Source: Rhizorhapis suberifaciens
Lineage (GTDB): Bacteria; Pseudomonadota; Alphaproteobacteria; Sphingomonadales; Sphingomonadaceae
Length of the DNA stretch: 64,000 nt
Assembly: GCF_014200045.1 (NCBI RefSeq)
Contig: NZ_JACHOV010000007.1
Location: 124,001 to 188,000, forward strand
Reading direction: 5' to 3'
The number at the start of each line of letters is the position of its first letter. Within the stretch, counting starts at the first letter, position 1. The notes under the pieces were generated by a model, which ran no database searches, had not been told where the DNA came from, and saw only the letters and a list, made by a program, of their open reading frames with translations. Below, one piece after another: positions 1 through 8,161 of the stretch. The position numbers and the translations under genes were made by a program.

Positions 1-2
1 GC

Positions 3-566
3 GTCAACCTGCACGGCGTCGTCAACGGGATCATGACCTTTGTTCCGCGAATGAAGGTACGTGGAGGCGATGCTCATATCGTCAATACCGCATCAATGGC
101 CTGTTTTCTCGCGTCGGGGGTGCCGGGGATCTACAACACGTCGAAATTTGCCGTGAGGGCGCTTACGGAATCACTGAGATACAGCCTGCAACCGCATGGC
201 ATTGGCGTGTCGCTTCTTTGCCCCGGTCTCGTCAACAGTGCGATCCACGACAGCGACAGCCTTCGCCCGGAAGCCCTGCCGGATCGGGGCAAGCCGGCCG
301 ATGTCAGCTTCAAAGCCAAGCTGGCGGATGTCCACCAGTTCGGAATGGACCCCATGGAAGTTGCCGAAAAGGTGCTGGCCGCCATCCGGGAAGACAAGTT
401 CTACATCTTTCCCCACCCGGAACATAAAGCGGAGCTGCAGGAAATCTTCGACGAGATTATCGCCGCCTATCCGGATGGGGAAACCCCCGCTAAGCGCGCC
501 GAATTCGAAGCCATTCGACGCGACAATTTCCGCGCCGCCCGCCTAAAGGCTGGCATCGCCAAATAA
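3..566 (+). CDS. Short-chain dehydrogenase, LigD/LigL-like (5' end cut by window)
   Basis: This is the C-terminal part of a short-chain dehydrogenase/reductase; the reading frame is open from base 3, so the NAD-binding N-terminus lies outside the window. The catalytic Tyr-Lys pair is visible as YNTSK, preceded by the usual Ser strand (IVNTASM). The opening stretch (VNLHGVVNG followed by TFVPRM) closely resembles, from memory, the same region of LigD, the C-alpha dehydrogenase that oxidises the benzylic alcohol of beta-aryl ethers in Sphingobium. The C-terminal tail is long, as in that group. It converges on the minus-strand catabolic operon with only 20 bases between the stop codons, and that operon carries LigF-like glutathione transferases, which supports an aromatic substrate. 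The exact substrate is inferred, not shown. Confidence 0.85.
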   Translation, partial: VNLHGVVNGIMTFVPRMKVRGGDAHIVNTASMACFLASGVPGIYNTSKFAVRALTESLRYSLQPHGIGVSLLCPGLVNSAIHDSDSLRPEALPDRGKPADVSFKAKLADVHQFGMDPMEVAEKVLAAIREDKFYIFPHPEHKAELQEIFDEIIAAYPDGETPAKRAEFEAIRRDNFRAARLKAGIAK

Positions 567-586
567 AGGGGGTTACAAGCCGGCGG

Positions 587-1453
587 TTAGGCGAGCCCCA
601 GCAGCTTGACCGCATTGTCCTTCATAATACCGGGCAGCACGTCTTCGCGAAAACCAATCTCCTTCGCAGCGTCCATCCATACATCCGGCCTGATTAGCGG
701 ATAGTCGGAACCGAACAGCATCTTCTTGCGAAGCTGGGTATTGGCGTACTGAATGATCTGCTTGGGGAAATATTTAGGCGACCAGCCGGAAAGGTCGATA
801 TAGACATTCTCCTTGTGGAGCGCCATCGACAGACTTTCGTCGGTCCAGGGCCAGCTCGGATGGGCAAGGATGATCTTCATGTCGGGAAAATCCACCGCCA
901 CATCGTCGACCATGATAGGCTGACCATATTTCAGGCGGATGCCGCCGCCCCCCTTCATGCCGGTACCCATGCCGCTATGGCCAGTGTGAAAGATGGCGGG
1001 CAAACCATATTCGGCAATCACCTCATAAAGTGGCCAGGCCATGCGGTCGCCAGGATCAAAATTCTGCATCGGAGGATGGAATTTGAAGCCTTTGACGCCA
1101 TAATCCTCAATCAGTCGCCGGGCCTCAAGCGCGCCCATCTTGCCCTTGTGCGGATCGATTGAGGCAAAGGCGATCATGATGTCGCTGTTCGCCGCCGCCG
1201 CCTCTGCAATTTCTTCGTTGGAAATACGCTTGATGCCGGTGCCGGCTTCCATGTCCACGGTGAACATGACAAAGCCGATCTGCTTTTCCCGATAATATGC
1301 AATCGTTTCCGGTATAGTGGGACGTTTTCTGTCGGCCTTGAAATATTTCGTCGAATAATCGAAGAATTCACCCATAATCGGGTCTTCAGGCTGGCGACAG
1401 GAGACCTCCGCGTGGACGTGGACGTCAATGGCCTTGAGCTTGGAAATGTCCAT
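587..1453 (-). CDS. Amidohydrolase family 2 (metal-dependent TIM-barrel hydrolase/decarboxylase)
   Basis: A 288-residue single-domain TIM-barrel protein of the amidohydrolase-2 (ACMSD-like) family. The N-terminal DVHVH metal motif is at about residues 10-14. It is followed by KFHPP, a metal-ligand histidine in HTGHSG, HPSWPW, and the C-terminal catalytic aspartate in GSDYP. Such proteins are zinc- or manganese-dependent decarboxylases, hydratases or lactonases, several of them acting on ring-cleavage products or phenolic acids. The start ATG directly abuts the stop of the quinohemoprotein dehydrogenase (1454-3565), so the two are probably co-transcribed and translationally coupled. It is the last gene of the minus-strand aromatic cluster. 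Substrate unknown; a phenolic acid or a ring-cleavage intermediate is a guess from context. Confidence 0.85.
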   Translation of the reverse strand: MDISKLKAIDVHVHAEVSCRQPEDPIMGEFFDYSTKYFKADRKRPTIPETIAYYREKQIGFVMFTVDMEAGTGIKRISNEEIAEAAAANSDIMIAFASIDPHKGKMGALEARRLIEDYGVKGFKFHPPMQNFDPGDRMAWPLYEVIAEYGLPAIFHTGHSGMGTGMKGGGGIRLKYGQPIMVDDVAVDFPDMKIILAHPSWPWTDESLSMALHKENVYIDLSGWSPKYFPKQIIQYANTQLRKKMLFGSDYPLIRPDVWMDAAKEIGFREDVLPGIMKDNAVKLLGLA

Positions 1454-3565
1454 TTATTTTCCCTTCGCCTTCGCTTCGAGGGCTTTATCCTCATTGGCGC
1501 GCTTAATTATATAATGCCGGATCGTATCGATCTGCGCCGCCGACATTATCGGCGCGAAGCTGACCATGCCGTTCTCCTTCAGGGCGCCGTCATGGACCAC
1601 CGCCTTCCAAGCATCTGCATCATTGAGAAGGCCGCTATGGCGCAGATCGGGATTAATCCCGCCAGAAACGGCTGCATCGCCGTGGCACACGCTGCAATAG
1701 CGGGCAAAGCGCGACGCTCCCTGCGCCGATACATCAGCGGGGGCCGCATCGGGTGGAGGATCGAGTGGCAGCGCATCGAGCGGCGGCGGCTCCGGAAGCT
1801 TGGTCTTGCCGCCCAGCTTGAAGACCAGAAGCCGGCTGATATTGCGCGTCGGCCCGCTGAGGTCCGACAAAATGCCGGGAGCGACGGCCCATATGCCACC
1901 CCATCCGGCCAGTACCGCCACATATTGGTCGCCATCCAGTTTATAAGTCATGGGTGGGGCGATGACGCCCGTTTGGGCAGGAAAGGACCAGAGCTTCCGC
2001 CCGTCAACGGCGGCATAGGCGTTGAACTGTCCTGCGGCACTACCCTGGAAAACAAGTCCGCCTCCGGTAGCCAGCAATCCGCCATTCCATGGCCCGGCAT
2101 AATTTACGCGCCAGCGTTCTTTCTGTGCAATGGGGTCCCAGGCGATAAGCGCGCCCTTGGTGGCGTCTCGTGCAGCCTTGCGGATGGCCTCATCGGCCGG
2201 CATAGCCCCTGCCCCGATGTCGACGCCGACGTTGAAGCCTAATTGGGACGGCTTCCAATCCTTTTCCGGAAAATAAGGAAAGCTTGCCAGGTTCGCCGGG
2301 ATGAACACCAGCTTGTTATTGGGGTCATAAGCCATCGGTTGCCAGCTATGCGCTCCCGTTGCCCCAGGGGAGCCCATAAAAGGCTTGCCAGTTCTGTAAT
2401 AGCGCGCATCCGGATTTTCGATGGGACGGCCCGTCTTCATATCGACGCCCTTGGCCCAGTTTACCGGAACGAAGTTATTGGCGGAAAGCAGCTTTCCGTT
2501 CGTGCGGTCGAGCACATAGAAAAAACCGTTCTTGGGCGCCTGCATCAACACCTTGCGAGTGCTTCCGCCGATTTTCATGTCCGCAAGAATCATGTGCTGG
2601 GTGGCGGTAAAGTCCCAGGCGTCCCCCGGTGTTGTTTGATAGTGCCAGACATATTCGCCCGTCTGCGGCTTCAGCGCGACGATGGACGACAAATAGAGAT
2701 TATCGCCCTTACCATCGGAGCGGTATAGCTGGTTCCAGGGAGAACCGTTGCCGACCCCGATGTAGAGCAAGTCTAGTTCGGGATCATAGGCCATCGCGTC
2801 CCAGACGGTGCCTCCGCCCCCATGTTCCCACCATTTGCCAAACCAGGTCTTTGCAGCCTTGGCGAGATGTTCGTCCTTGAAGCCGTCCTTGGGATTGCCG
2901 GGAACAGTGTAGAAGCGCCAAAGTTGTTTGCCCGTGTCGGCATCATAAGCCGTGACATAGCCACGCACGCCATATTCCGAGCCGCCATTCCCGATGATGA
3001 CCTTACCCTGCACCACGCGTGGCGCTCCGGTGATCGTGTAGGGTTTCGACTGATCGACGGTCACCTCACTCCAGACAGGCTTACCAGTCTGGCGGTCTAG
3101 GGCGATCAGGCGCCCGTCGAGCGTCCCGATGAAGAGCTTGTCGCCCCATGCGGCAAGACCGCGATTGACGGCGTCGCAGCAGGCCTTCACCAATGTGTCG
3201 CGCGGCACCTGTGGATCATAGGACCAGATCGGCTTGCCGGTCCTTGCATCATAGGCCTTCACCATGTTCCAGGCAGTCGAGGCATAGAGCACGCCGTCGA
3301 TCATCAGGGGAGTGCCCTCCTGACCCCGCGCGGTATCAAGATCGGCGTACCAGGAGAGGCCCAACTGGCCGACATTGCCAACGTTGATCTGCGAGAGCGG
3401 ACTGTAGCGCTGCTCATCATAAGTACGGCCCGTGGAGAGCCAATCGGCACCGGTAGCTCCGGAGGCAAGAATTCGCGCTTCGGTGACGTCCGCTTTCTGA
3501 TCACCCCCATTGGCGCAGGCTGTCAACGCCATCGTCACGGCCAGGCTGAACAGATAAAATTTCAC
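1454..3565 (-). CDS. PQQ-dependent quinohemoprotein alcohol dehydrogenase, lipoprotein
   Basis: A 703-residue type II quinohemoprotein alcohol dehydrogenase. It has an eight-bladed PQQ propeller containing the adjacent-cysteine pair KACCDA that forms the disulfide ring over PQQ, then a C-terminal cytochrome c domain with CSVCH. Such enzymes oxidise primary alcohols in the periplasm and pass electrons to other c-type cytochromes. I chose the GTG at 3565 over the ATG at 3613: a strong purine-rich ribosome site (AGGTGGGGGG) sits just before it, and the protein then opens with a compact lipoprotein signal ending in the lipobox LTAC (Cys17). A membrane-anchored quinohemoprotein is uncommon, since most of these enzymes are soluble and periplasmic. 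It is followed without a gap by the amidohydrolase and preceded by the acyl-CoA ligase. Confidence 0.9.
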   Translation of the reverse strand: MKFYLFSLAVTMALTACANGGDQKADVTEARILASGATGADWLSTGRTYDEQRYSPLSQINVGNVGQLGLSWYADLDTARGQEGTPLMIDGVLYASTAWNMVKAYDARTGKPIWSYDPQVPRDTLVKACCDAVNRGLAAWGDKLFIGTLDGRLIALDRQTGKPVWSEVTVDQSKPYTITGAPRVVQGKVIIGNGGSEYGVRGYVTAYDADTGKQLWRFYTVPGNPKDGFKDEHLAKAAKTWFGKWWEHGGGGTVWDAMAYDPELDLLYIGVGNGSPWNQLYRSDGKGDNLYLSSIVALKPQTGEYVWHYQTTPGDAWDFTATQHMILADMKIGGSTRKVLMQAPKNGFFYVLDRTNGKLLSANNFVPVNWAKGVDMKTGRPIENPDARYYRTGKPFMGSPGATGAHSWQPMAYDPNNKLVFIPANLASFPYFPEKDWKPSQLGFNVGVDIGAGAMPADEAIRKAARDATKGALIAWDPIAQKERWRVNYAGPWNGGLLATGGGLVFQGSAAGQFNAYAAVDGRKLWSFPAQTGVIAPPMTYKLDGDQYVAVLAGWGGIWAVAPGILSDLSGPTRNISRLLVFKLGGKTKLPEPPPLDALPLDPPPDAAPADVSAQGASRFARYCSVCHGDAAVSGGINPDLRHSGLLNDADAWKAVVHDGALKENGMVSFAPIMSAAQIDTIRHYIIKRANEDKALEAKAKGK

Positions 3566-3617
3566 GCTTCCCCCCACCTGATAGTCTCCATGCGATCTCA
3601 GCATGATTTTCATCGCC

Positions 3618-5177
3618 TCAATGGACGTTCCGCCCTTCCTTCCAATACCTTGCCCGCAATGTCTTTTTGTCCATCTTGCCTGCCGCCGTGCGGGGAATGG
3701 CTTCGATGAACTCCACCGTTTTGGGAGCCTTCACGCCTCCCAATCTCGCCTTTGCATGGGCAATGATGGAGTCCGCATCGACATCGCCGCGCTTCACCAC
3801 CATCGCATGAACCTGTTCGCCCCATTTGTCGTGGGGAACACCGATGACCGCACATTCAGCCACCTCATCCAATTCCATGACGGCGCCCTCCACCTCGGCG
3901 GTAAAGACATTGAAGCCGCCGGTAACGACCATGTCCTTCTTGCGGTCGACGATATAGAGAAAGCCCGCATCGTCGCGATAAGCAACGTCGCCCGTGTGAT
4001 GCCAGCCAAAGGTCCGGATTTCCTCCGTCGCCTCTGGCTTTTCGAAATAGCTGTGCGAAACCATTGCGCCGCGAACGACGATCTCTCCCGGCTCACCATT
4101 GGGAAGCAGGTTTCCGGCATCATCCATTATACCCACGCGCGCCGAGTAGCTCGGCCGGCCGCAACTCGCCAGACGCTCAGGATGATCGCCCCGCGCCGCC
4201 TTCGCGACTGTTTCAGGATCGAGCCACGTCACGATCATCGGGCATTCGACCTGCCCATAGCACTGGCACATGCAGGGTCCAAAAGTCTCCACCGCCTGAC
4301 GCAGCTTGTCCGGCGATACGGGCGATCCCACCAGGAGGAAAAGCTTCAGCGAAGAGGTATCGTGCTGGCCAAGCTCGGGCGATCCGAGCAAGCCGTAAAG
4401 CGCTGTCGGCGGCAGGTACATATGGGTAATCTTGTGCGCGGCGATGGTTCGCAACACTTTTTCCGCATCGAAGCCCGGAAGAATGACTTGGGTCGAACCC
4501 AACTGCAAGGTGGCGAGCGACACCGGTCCCGCTGCATGGGTGATAGGCGCCACAACCAATGTTTTAGGGTCGTCGGTGCGGCCACCCAAGGCGTTACCCA
4601 CGGTTTCGATCATTGTGCCCCAACCAAGATTGGTCACATTGACGCCCTTGGAGGGGCCAGTGGTGCCCCCGGTTGGGAAAATGCCGACAATGTCGTCTAG
4701 ATTGCCGAAAGGGTCGCTCCGGTCGACAAAATCCCCCGCTCGGAAGCCTTCGATGAAGTGATCGAGTGACGGATCTCCTTCAAAGTCTTGATCAAGGCAA
4801 ACACAATGGCGAAGCGTCGGCACCTGCGCCTTCAACTGAGCGACATCTTCCGCCAGGCTGCTGTCATAGAACAGCCATTCGCAGCGGACATAGTTCAGAT
4901 AGGCGACGTTGGCCTCGATGGCGTTGCGCGTATTGACCGGCACCCATTTGCCATTGGCGCGCCAGATCGAAAGCAGCGCCACCATCACTTCCCAACTATT
5001 TGGCGAATAAAGAGCGACCGGCTCCTGGTTACAAAAACCGCCGGCATACATGGCCTGCGCTACCCGCTTGGTAAGCGCGGCGGTTTCTCCAAAGGTCAAA
5101 ACCTTGCCGTCCTGAATGATAGCAGGCCGGTCGGGATTGAGATCGTGACCTCGATCGAAATAGTCGATGGCTCTCAT
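3618..5177 (-). CDS. Acyl-CoA synthetase (AMP-forming), aromatic or fatty acid CoA ligase
   Basis: A 519-residue ANL-superfamily ligase. The AMP-binding P-loop reads PTGGTTGPSKG, followed by YGQVE (A5 motif), GWHHTGD (A7), the hinge region KDMVVTGGFNV, and the C-terminal catalytic lysine in PRTAAGKMDKK. It activates a carboxylic acid to an acyl-adenylate and then a CoA thioester in the cytoplasm. Given its neighbours (alkylphenol-oxidising flavoprotein, alcohol dehydrogenase, glutathione transferases), a phenylpropanoid-type acid such as a hydroxycinnamate is plausible but not proven; long-chain fatty acid ligases share these motifs. It is preceded by an AGAGGCGG ribosome site and followed 52 bases later by the quinohemoprotein gene. 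Confidence 0.88.
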   Translation of the reverse strand: MRAIDYFDRGHDLNPDRPAIIQDGKVLTFGETAALTKRVAQAMYAGGFCNQEPVALYSPNSWEVMVALLSIWRANGKWVPVNTRNAIEANVAYLNYVRCEWLFYDSSLAEDVAQLKAQVPTLRHCVCLDQDFEGDPSLDHFIEGFRAGDFVDRSDPFGNLDDIVGIFPTGGTTGPSKGVNVTNLGWGTMIETVGNALGGRTDDPKTLVVAPITHAAGPVSLATLQLGSTQVILPGFDAEKVLRTIAAHKITHMYLPPTALYGLLGSPELGQHDTSSLKLFLLVGSPVSPDKLRQAVETFGPCMCQCYGQVECPMIVTWLDPETVAKAARGDHPERLASCGRPSYSARVGIMDDAGNLLPNGEPGEIVVRGAMVSHSYFEKPEATEEIRTFGWHHTGDVAYRDDAGFLYIVDRKKDMVVTGGFNVFTAEVEGAVMELDEVAECAVIGVPHDKWGEQVHAMVVKRGDVDADSIIAHAKARLGGVKAPKTVEFIEAIPRTAAGKMDKKTLRARYWKEGRNVH

Positions 5178-5281
5178 GCTTGCCGCCTCTGATTATCGGT
5201 TATCGCCACTTGTTTGAGATGAACCCGTGGCTCAACTTTGCTCGACACCAACGAAGATAATTTCTCTTTCTGGTTCGCCCG

Positions 5282-6058
5282 TCATCCCCAACGATTGATT
5301 TCCGGACCTATGGCCCAGCATTGGCGGGGATCGCCCACCGTGGCGCACGCCAATGCCTTCTGCACGGACGGCCGCGATGCCACCCGGTCCATCCAGGCTG
5401 TGGTCCGCGGCGCGTTCTGAAAGGGAGCAGGGCTGAGCAAGGGCATGGAAGCGAGCCAGGCATAGGTTTCAATATCGGCAATAGTAAAATCACCGAATAT
5501 CCAGTCCTTACCGTCAAGCGCGGTTTCCAGCTTTTCCACGACCTGCGCAATTTTGCTGTGGCTGTCAGCCAGCTTTTCCTCAGGGAAACGATCAGCCTGC
5601 GTTTCTTTCCAGCGCTGGGCAAGATCCTCGCACTCTATTCGAGCGATTAGAGCGTCGAACTCGTCCCCGGCCGGCGCAAGACGAGGCGCCAGATAGGCCC
5701 GCGTACCAAGAAAAGCCGCGGCTGGCGCCACACGTTCGGTCACATGGCGGCACCACATCATCACCTGCCAGCGCGCATAGGGATCGGCGGGGCGCAATGC
5801 GTTGCCTTCAACTGCTTCATCAAAATAAAGGCCGATGAAAAAGGCGTCGGCCATCGCAGTGCCGTCAGCAACCAGCGCCGGGCCTTCGCCCTCAATGCTC
5901 ATCGCCACTTCCACATCACCCTTGCAGTTCAGGGAGTGGCGTTCGCCAGCAGCAAGGTCGATGAGGCGCAGTTCGACTTCAACCCCCTTTTCAAAGGCAC
6001 ATGCAAGCGCAGTCAGCGAAGGTCCGTTGGGTTGCCCATGATACAGGATCAGGCTCAT
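5282..6058 (-). CDS. Glutathione S-transferase family protein (diverged LigF type)
   Basis: A 258-residue protein with an N-terminal thioredoxin-like GST domain and an all-helical C-terminal domain ending in a DFTIADIETYAW motif, the N-capping box of GST helix 6. It shares length and layout with the adjacent GST (6055-6828) but is clearly diverged: the glutathione-binding loop is poorly kept and the usual conserved cis-proline loop reads EGPALV. Its start overlaps the stop of that gene by ATGA, so the pair is translationally coupled. In beta-aryl ether pathways one GST cleaves the ether by forming a glutathione adduct and a second releases glutathione; this gene could play the second part, or act as a partner subunit. 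That role is inference. Confidence 0.8.
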   Translation of the reverse strand: MSLILYHGQPNGPSLTALACAFEKGVEVELRLIDLAAGERHSLNCKGDVEVAMSIEGEGPALVADGTAMADAFFIGLYFDEAVEGNALRPADPYARWQVMMWCRHVTERVAPAAAFLGTRAYLAPRLAPAGDEFDALIARIECEDLAQRWKETQADRFPEEKLADSHSKIAQVVEKLETALDGKDWIFGDFTIADIETYAWLASMPLLSPAPFQNAPRTTAWMDRVASRPSVQKALACATVGDPRQCWAIGPEINRWG

Positions 6059-6828
6059 GCCGTTTCTCCCCGCTCCAATATTTTCACTCGGCGTGTCAAC
6101 TCGGTCCTGCCTAAGGCCCAGGTCTTCTTTGTCGCCGGACGTTCATAGATTTTGCGCAGCCATTCCATGATGTGCGGCGTCTTTTGATCATTGGACAGAT
6201 CGGGCTGAGAGAGCGGCAGCGCATAGGCGAGATTGAAACCATTGATGTCCGCTAGCGTATATTGTTCGCCCACCAGCCAGGTGCTTTGCGACAGCTTTTC
6301 TTCCAATATCCTGATGCCCTTCGTCACGCGACGCTGGGATTCCGCCAACTCCTCGGCCGAGAACTGATTGTAAAGCGCCTTGCGCCAGGCCATCCGCCGT
6401 TCAGCCATGGGAATGCGCTTGATTGCGGCCTCCAGATCCTCGGGGTTACGTGCCCTGACGGAGGGGCCGACAAATATGCTCCAGCCGATCATGGAAAAGG
6501 ACGGCGCAAGCCATTGGTCCATGAACTTCATCCACCAGCGCACCTGCTGCCGCTCTACAGGACTGGCAGGCATTAACTGCGGACCTTCAAAGGCCTCGTT
6601 CACATATTCCATAATCGCGGTGGATTCTGTCAGCACCCGATCGCCATGGGTCATCACCGGGATGGTGCCCAACGGGTTCATCTTCAAATATTCCGGCCGG
6701 TGCTGGTCAAAGTTCAGCAAGTCGGTGTAGCGGCTCTCATATTCCACGCCCTTTTCGGCAAGCGTCAACATGGGCTTGCCGGAATTTGCGTTGGGTTCCC
6801 AGTGATAGAGTATAACCTCGGCGGGCAT
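6055..6828 (-). CDS. LigF-like glutathione S-transferase (putative beta-etherase family)
   Basis: A 257-residue GST. The N-terminal half has the thioredoxin fold with an ANSGKP active-site loop, NPLGTIPVM (cis-Pro loop) and LTESTAI, where the glutathione gamma-glutamyl group binds. The C-terminal half has QYTLADINGFN. Length and motifs resemble LigF of Sphingobium (from memory ANSLKP and LADICNF at the same places), a glutathione-dependent beta-etherase of lignin dimer catabolism. It has a good ribosome site (AAGGAGAGG) and overlaps the next GST by four bases. Together with the LigD-like dehydrogenase at 3-566 it suggests cleavage of an aryl ether or another glutathione-conjugating step. A general detoxifying GST cannot be excluded. 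Confidence 0.83.
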   Translation of the reverse strand: MPAEVILYHWEPNANSGKPMLTLAEKGVEYESRYTDLLNFDQHRPEYLKMNPLGTIPVMTHGDRVLTESTAIMEYVNEAFEGPQLMPASPVERQQVRWWMKFMDQWLAPSFSMIGWSIFVGPSVRARNPEDLEAAIKRIPMAERRMAWRKALYNQFSAEELAESQRRVTKGIRILEEKLSQSTWLVGEQYTLADINGFNLAYALPLSQPDLSNDQKTPHIMEWLRKIYERPATKKTWALGRTELTRRVKILERGETA

Positions 6829-6875
6829 TGGCCTCTCCTTGCACGCAGCTGAAATCTGTTCTCGGCCTGTCAGCG

Positions 6876-7158
6876 TTAATGTGGGTTGTCGATTATCAGC
6901 CAGCCCTCCGAAAGGCGTGTCATCATGTGGAAAATTCGTGGGCGGCAGCTGTCGCGCGCATGGCGTGCCTCATCCGCCTTGAACCGGCGTAGAGCATGAC
7001 AGGCTCGCCGCAGATGGTCCGGGCAATGGGACGCGATCCAATTCGGCATCCCAGGCGGCGACATACCATTGGTTCTTCACCCAGGTCGTGCCGCCAGCCT
7101 CCTTGCTCATGCCACGCATACTCCCCGGCCGGGAACTGTTGAGTCGCTCGCTCGCCAT
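6876..7158 (-). pseudogene. Remnant of a Rieske-type aromatic oxygenase (N-terminal fragment, frameshifted)
   Basis: Starting at 7158 the frame encodes a typical Rieske oxygenase opening (TWVKNQWYVAAWDAELDR). Near 7022 one G appears to be missing: shifting by one base restores PLARTICGEPVMLY, the expected continuation. Homology stops right after, before the CXH/CX2H cluster-binding region. The remaining bases hold an unrelated-looking tail in a third frame (RFKADEARHARD to SEGWLIIDNPH), perhaps the end of another gene joined by deletion. The product cannot be an oxygenase. Its place inside an otherwise intact aromatic operon suggests a lost demethylase or hydroxylase step. The identity of the tail is unknown. 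Confidence 0.7.
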
Positions 7159-7161
7159 TTA

Positions 7162-7176
7162 GTATGTGTTACATAC
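7162..7176. promoter_or_regulatory. Dyad GTATGT-GTT-ACATAC, candidate operator
   Basis: A perfect 6+6 inverted repeat with a 3-base spacer lies just upstream of the remnant Rieske gene. The ATGT...ACAT core is of the type bound by PadR, MarR or TetR regulators of phenolic-acid genes. No such regulator is in the window. It may be a relic of the oxygenase promoter or still control the genes downstream (GSTs onward). Confidence 0.4.
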
Positions 7177-7214
7177 GTTACTGTATTAGCGTCAATGGTT
7201 CTCGCCAAAAAAGT

Positions 7215-7700
7215 TCAGGCCATGGTCCACGCAAAAAGGGTTGCTTTTCGCGTAGCGTGCAACGCCATCCGGCTGCGCTTATCTTGTGCCCGGATCAGCC
7301 TGGCAAAGCTGGCGGCGGCCCCGCCGGCGCAGCAATCGAGGCGCATTTCATGCCGGACACGTCGGCCGCTCCCGATGAGTATATCACGCACGATCAGCCA
7401 ATCCGTCCAGCGTGTCATACCCGCCACCGCTTCACCGGGGGAAAGGCCGAAACCTGCCCTGGCCGTCGCCCAAAGCACCTTGTCCTCGCCTGCAATGTCG
7501 AACAGGCGCAGGCCCTCTGCCCTGGCTTGCGCTGCAAAATCGGCGCTTTCGATCCATCGGCTGTCGTAGATGGCAAGGACAGGACGGATCGGAGCAGCCT
7601 TTGCTTCCGGCGCGATCCAGCGGTTGCCCATCATAAATGCAGCGCCCGTGCTCATCCCTGCTCCGGTCAGAAACTGCCGCTTGGAGACGTCATAGCCCAT
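7215..7700 (-). CDS. Hypothetical exported protein with Tat-like signal
   Basis: A 161-residue protein I do not recognise. It opens with SKRQFLTGAGMSTGAAF, a Tat-like signal (Lys-Arg in place of Arg-Arg, followed by FL), so export to the periplasm is likely. The mature part (about residues 35-161) is mixed alpha/beta and contains SRWIES, RLFDIAGEDKVLW and TDWLIVRDIL. Two adjacent cysteines occur near position 122. The ATG at 7700 shares one base with the stop of the cytochrome gene (TGATG); a GTG one codon earlier is an alternative. The overlap with the cytochrome and flavoprotein genes suggests it helps that periplasmic dehydrogenase, for example in folding or cofactor handling, but this is inference. 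Confidence 0.7.
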   Translation of the reverse strand: MGYDVSKRQFLTGAGMSTGAAFMMGNRWIAPEAKAAPIRPVLAIYDSRWIESADFAAQARAEGLRLFDIAGEDKVLWATARAGFGLSPGEAVAGMTRWTDWLIVRDILIGSGRRVRHEMRLDCCAGGAAASFARLIRAQDKRSRMALHATRKATLFAWTMA

Positions 7701-8161
7701 CACTGTTTGGCCTTCCCCAGATAGGCCGCAATCGACTTCAACTCGGGATCGGTGACTTCAGCCCGCGAAATGCGCGGCATTGCGCCCTTGCCCTGTCGCA
7801 CCACGGCTTCCACATAGTCAGACGTCAAGTCTGAACGGTTTTCGATCAGCGCATTTTGCGGCGGCTCACCCATGCCTGTCCGCTGGGGCGTCAGGATGAT
7901 GGTGCCCATGCCGCCTTCCAAATGGCAATAGCCACAATTATGGCGGAAGAGCTGCTTGCCGTCGCGCCCCAGGGCCAATCGGTCGCCCGCGGGAGCGGCG
8001 CCTCGGGTTACATATTGCAGCATAGGCGGACCAGCGTCGGCCTGAGCTTGGCCCTGAACTTGGCCCTGAACTTGGCCTTGAGCCTGACCCTCATTGCTTC
8101 GGCCAAAAACAGCGAGCGCCACCAGCGCTGCGGCTGCCAGAACGATCGTCGGCTTGCTCAT
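7700..8161 (-). CDS. Small c-type cytochrome, partner of the flavoprotein (PchC-like)
   Basis: A 153-residue exported monoheme cytochrome c. The signal peptide (MSKPTIVLAAAALVALAVFG) is followed by a Gln/Gly-rich repeat linker, then a cytochrome domain with CGYCH and a distal Met in GAMPR near the C-terminus. The ATG at 8161 overlaps the flavoprotein stop by ATGA and has a GAGGGGG ribosome site, so the longer upstream frame is not used. In p-cresol methylhydroxylase and eugenol hydroxylase a flavoprotein and a small cytochrome c form one complex and pass substrate electrons to the respiratory chain; gene order and coupling here match that arrangement. The linker repeat is absent from typical family members. 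Confidence 0.87.
   Translation of the reverse strand: MSKPTIVLAAAALVALAVFGRSNEGQAQGQVQGQVQGQAQADAGPPMLQYVTRGAAPAGDRLALGRDGKQLFRHNCGYCHLEGGMGTIILTPQRTGMGEPPQNALIENRSDLTSDYVEAVVRQGKGAMPRISRAEVTDPELKSIAAYLGKAKQ
8041..8089. repeat. 12-base tandem repeat coding a GQVQ linker
   Basis: About four degenerate copies of a 12-base unit (plus-strand form ggccctgaactt) lie in the cytochrome gene. They encode GQAQ-GQVQ-GQVQ-GQAQ between signal peptide and heme domain. Two copies are identical. Such a unit can change copy number by slippage without breaking the frame. Confidence 0.75.

Noticed and set aside
3603-4700. 365-residue open frame on the plus strand
   Set aside because: It lies opposite the acyl-CoA ligase, which has all family motifs; the antisense frame has none and no ribosome site.
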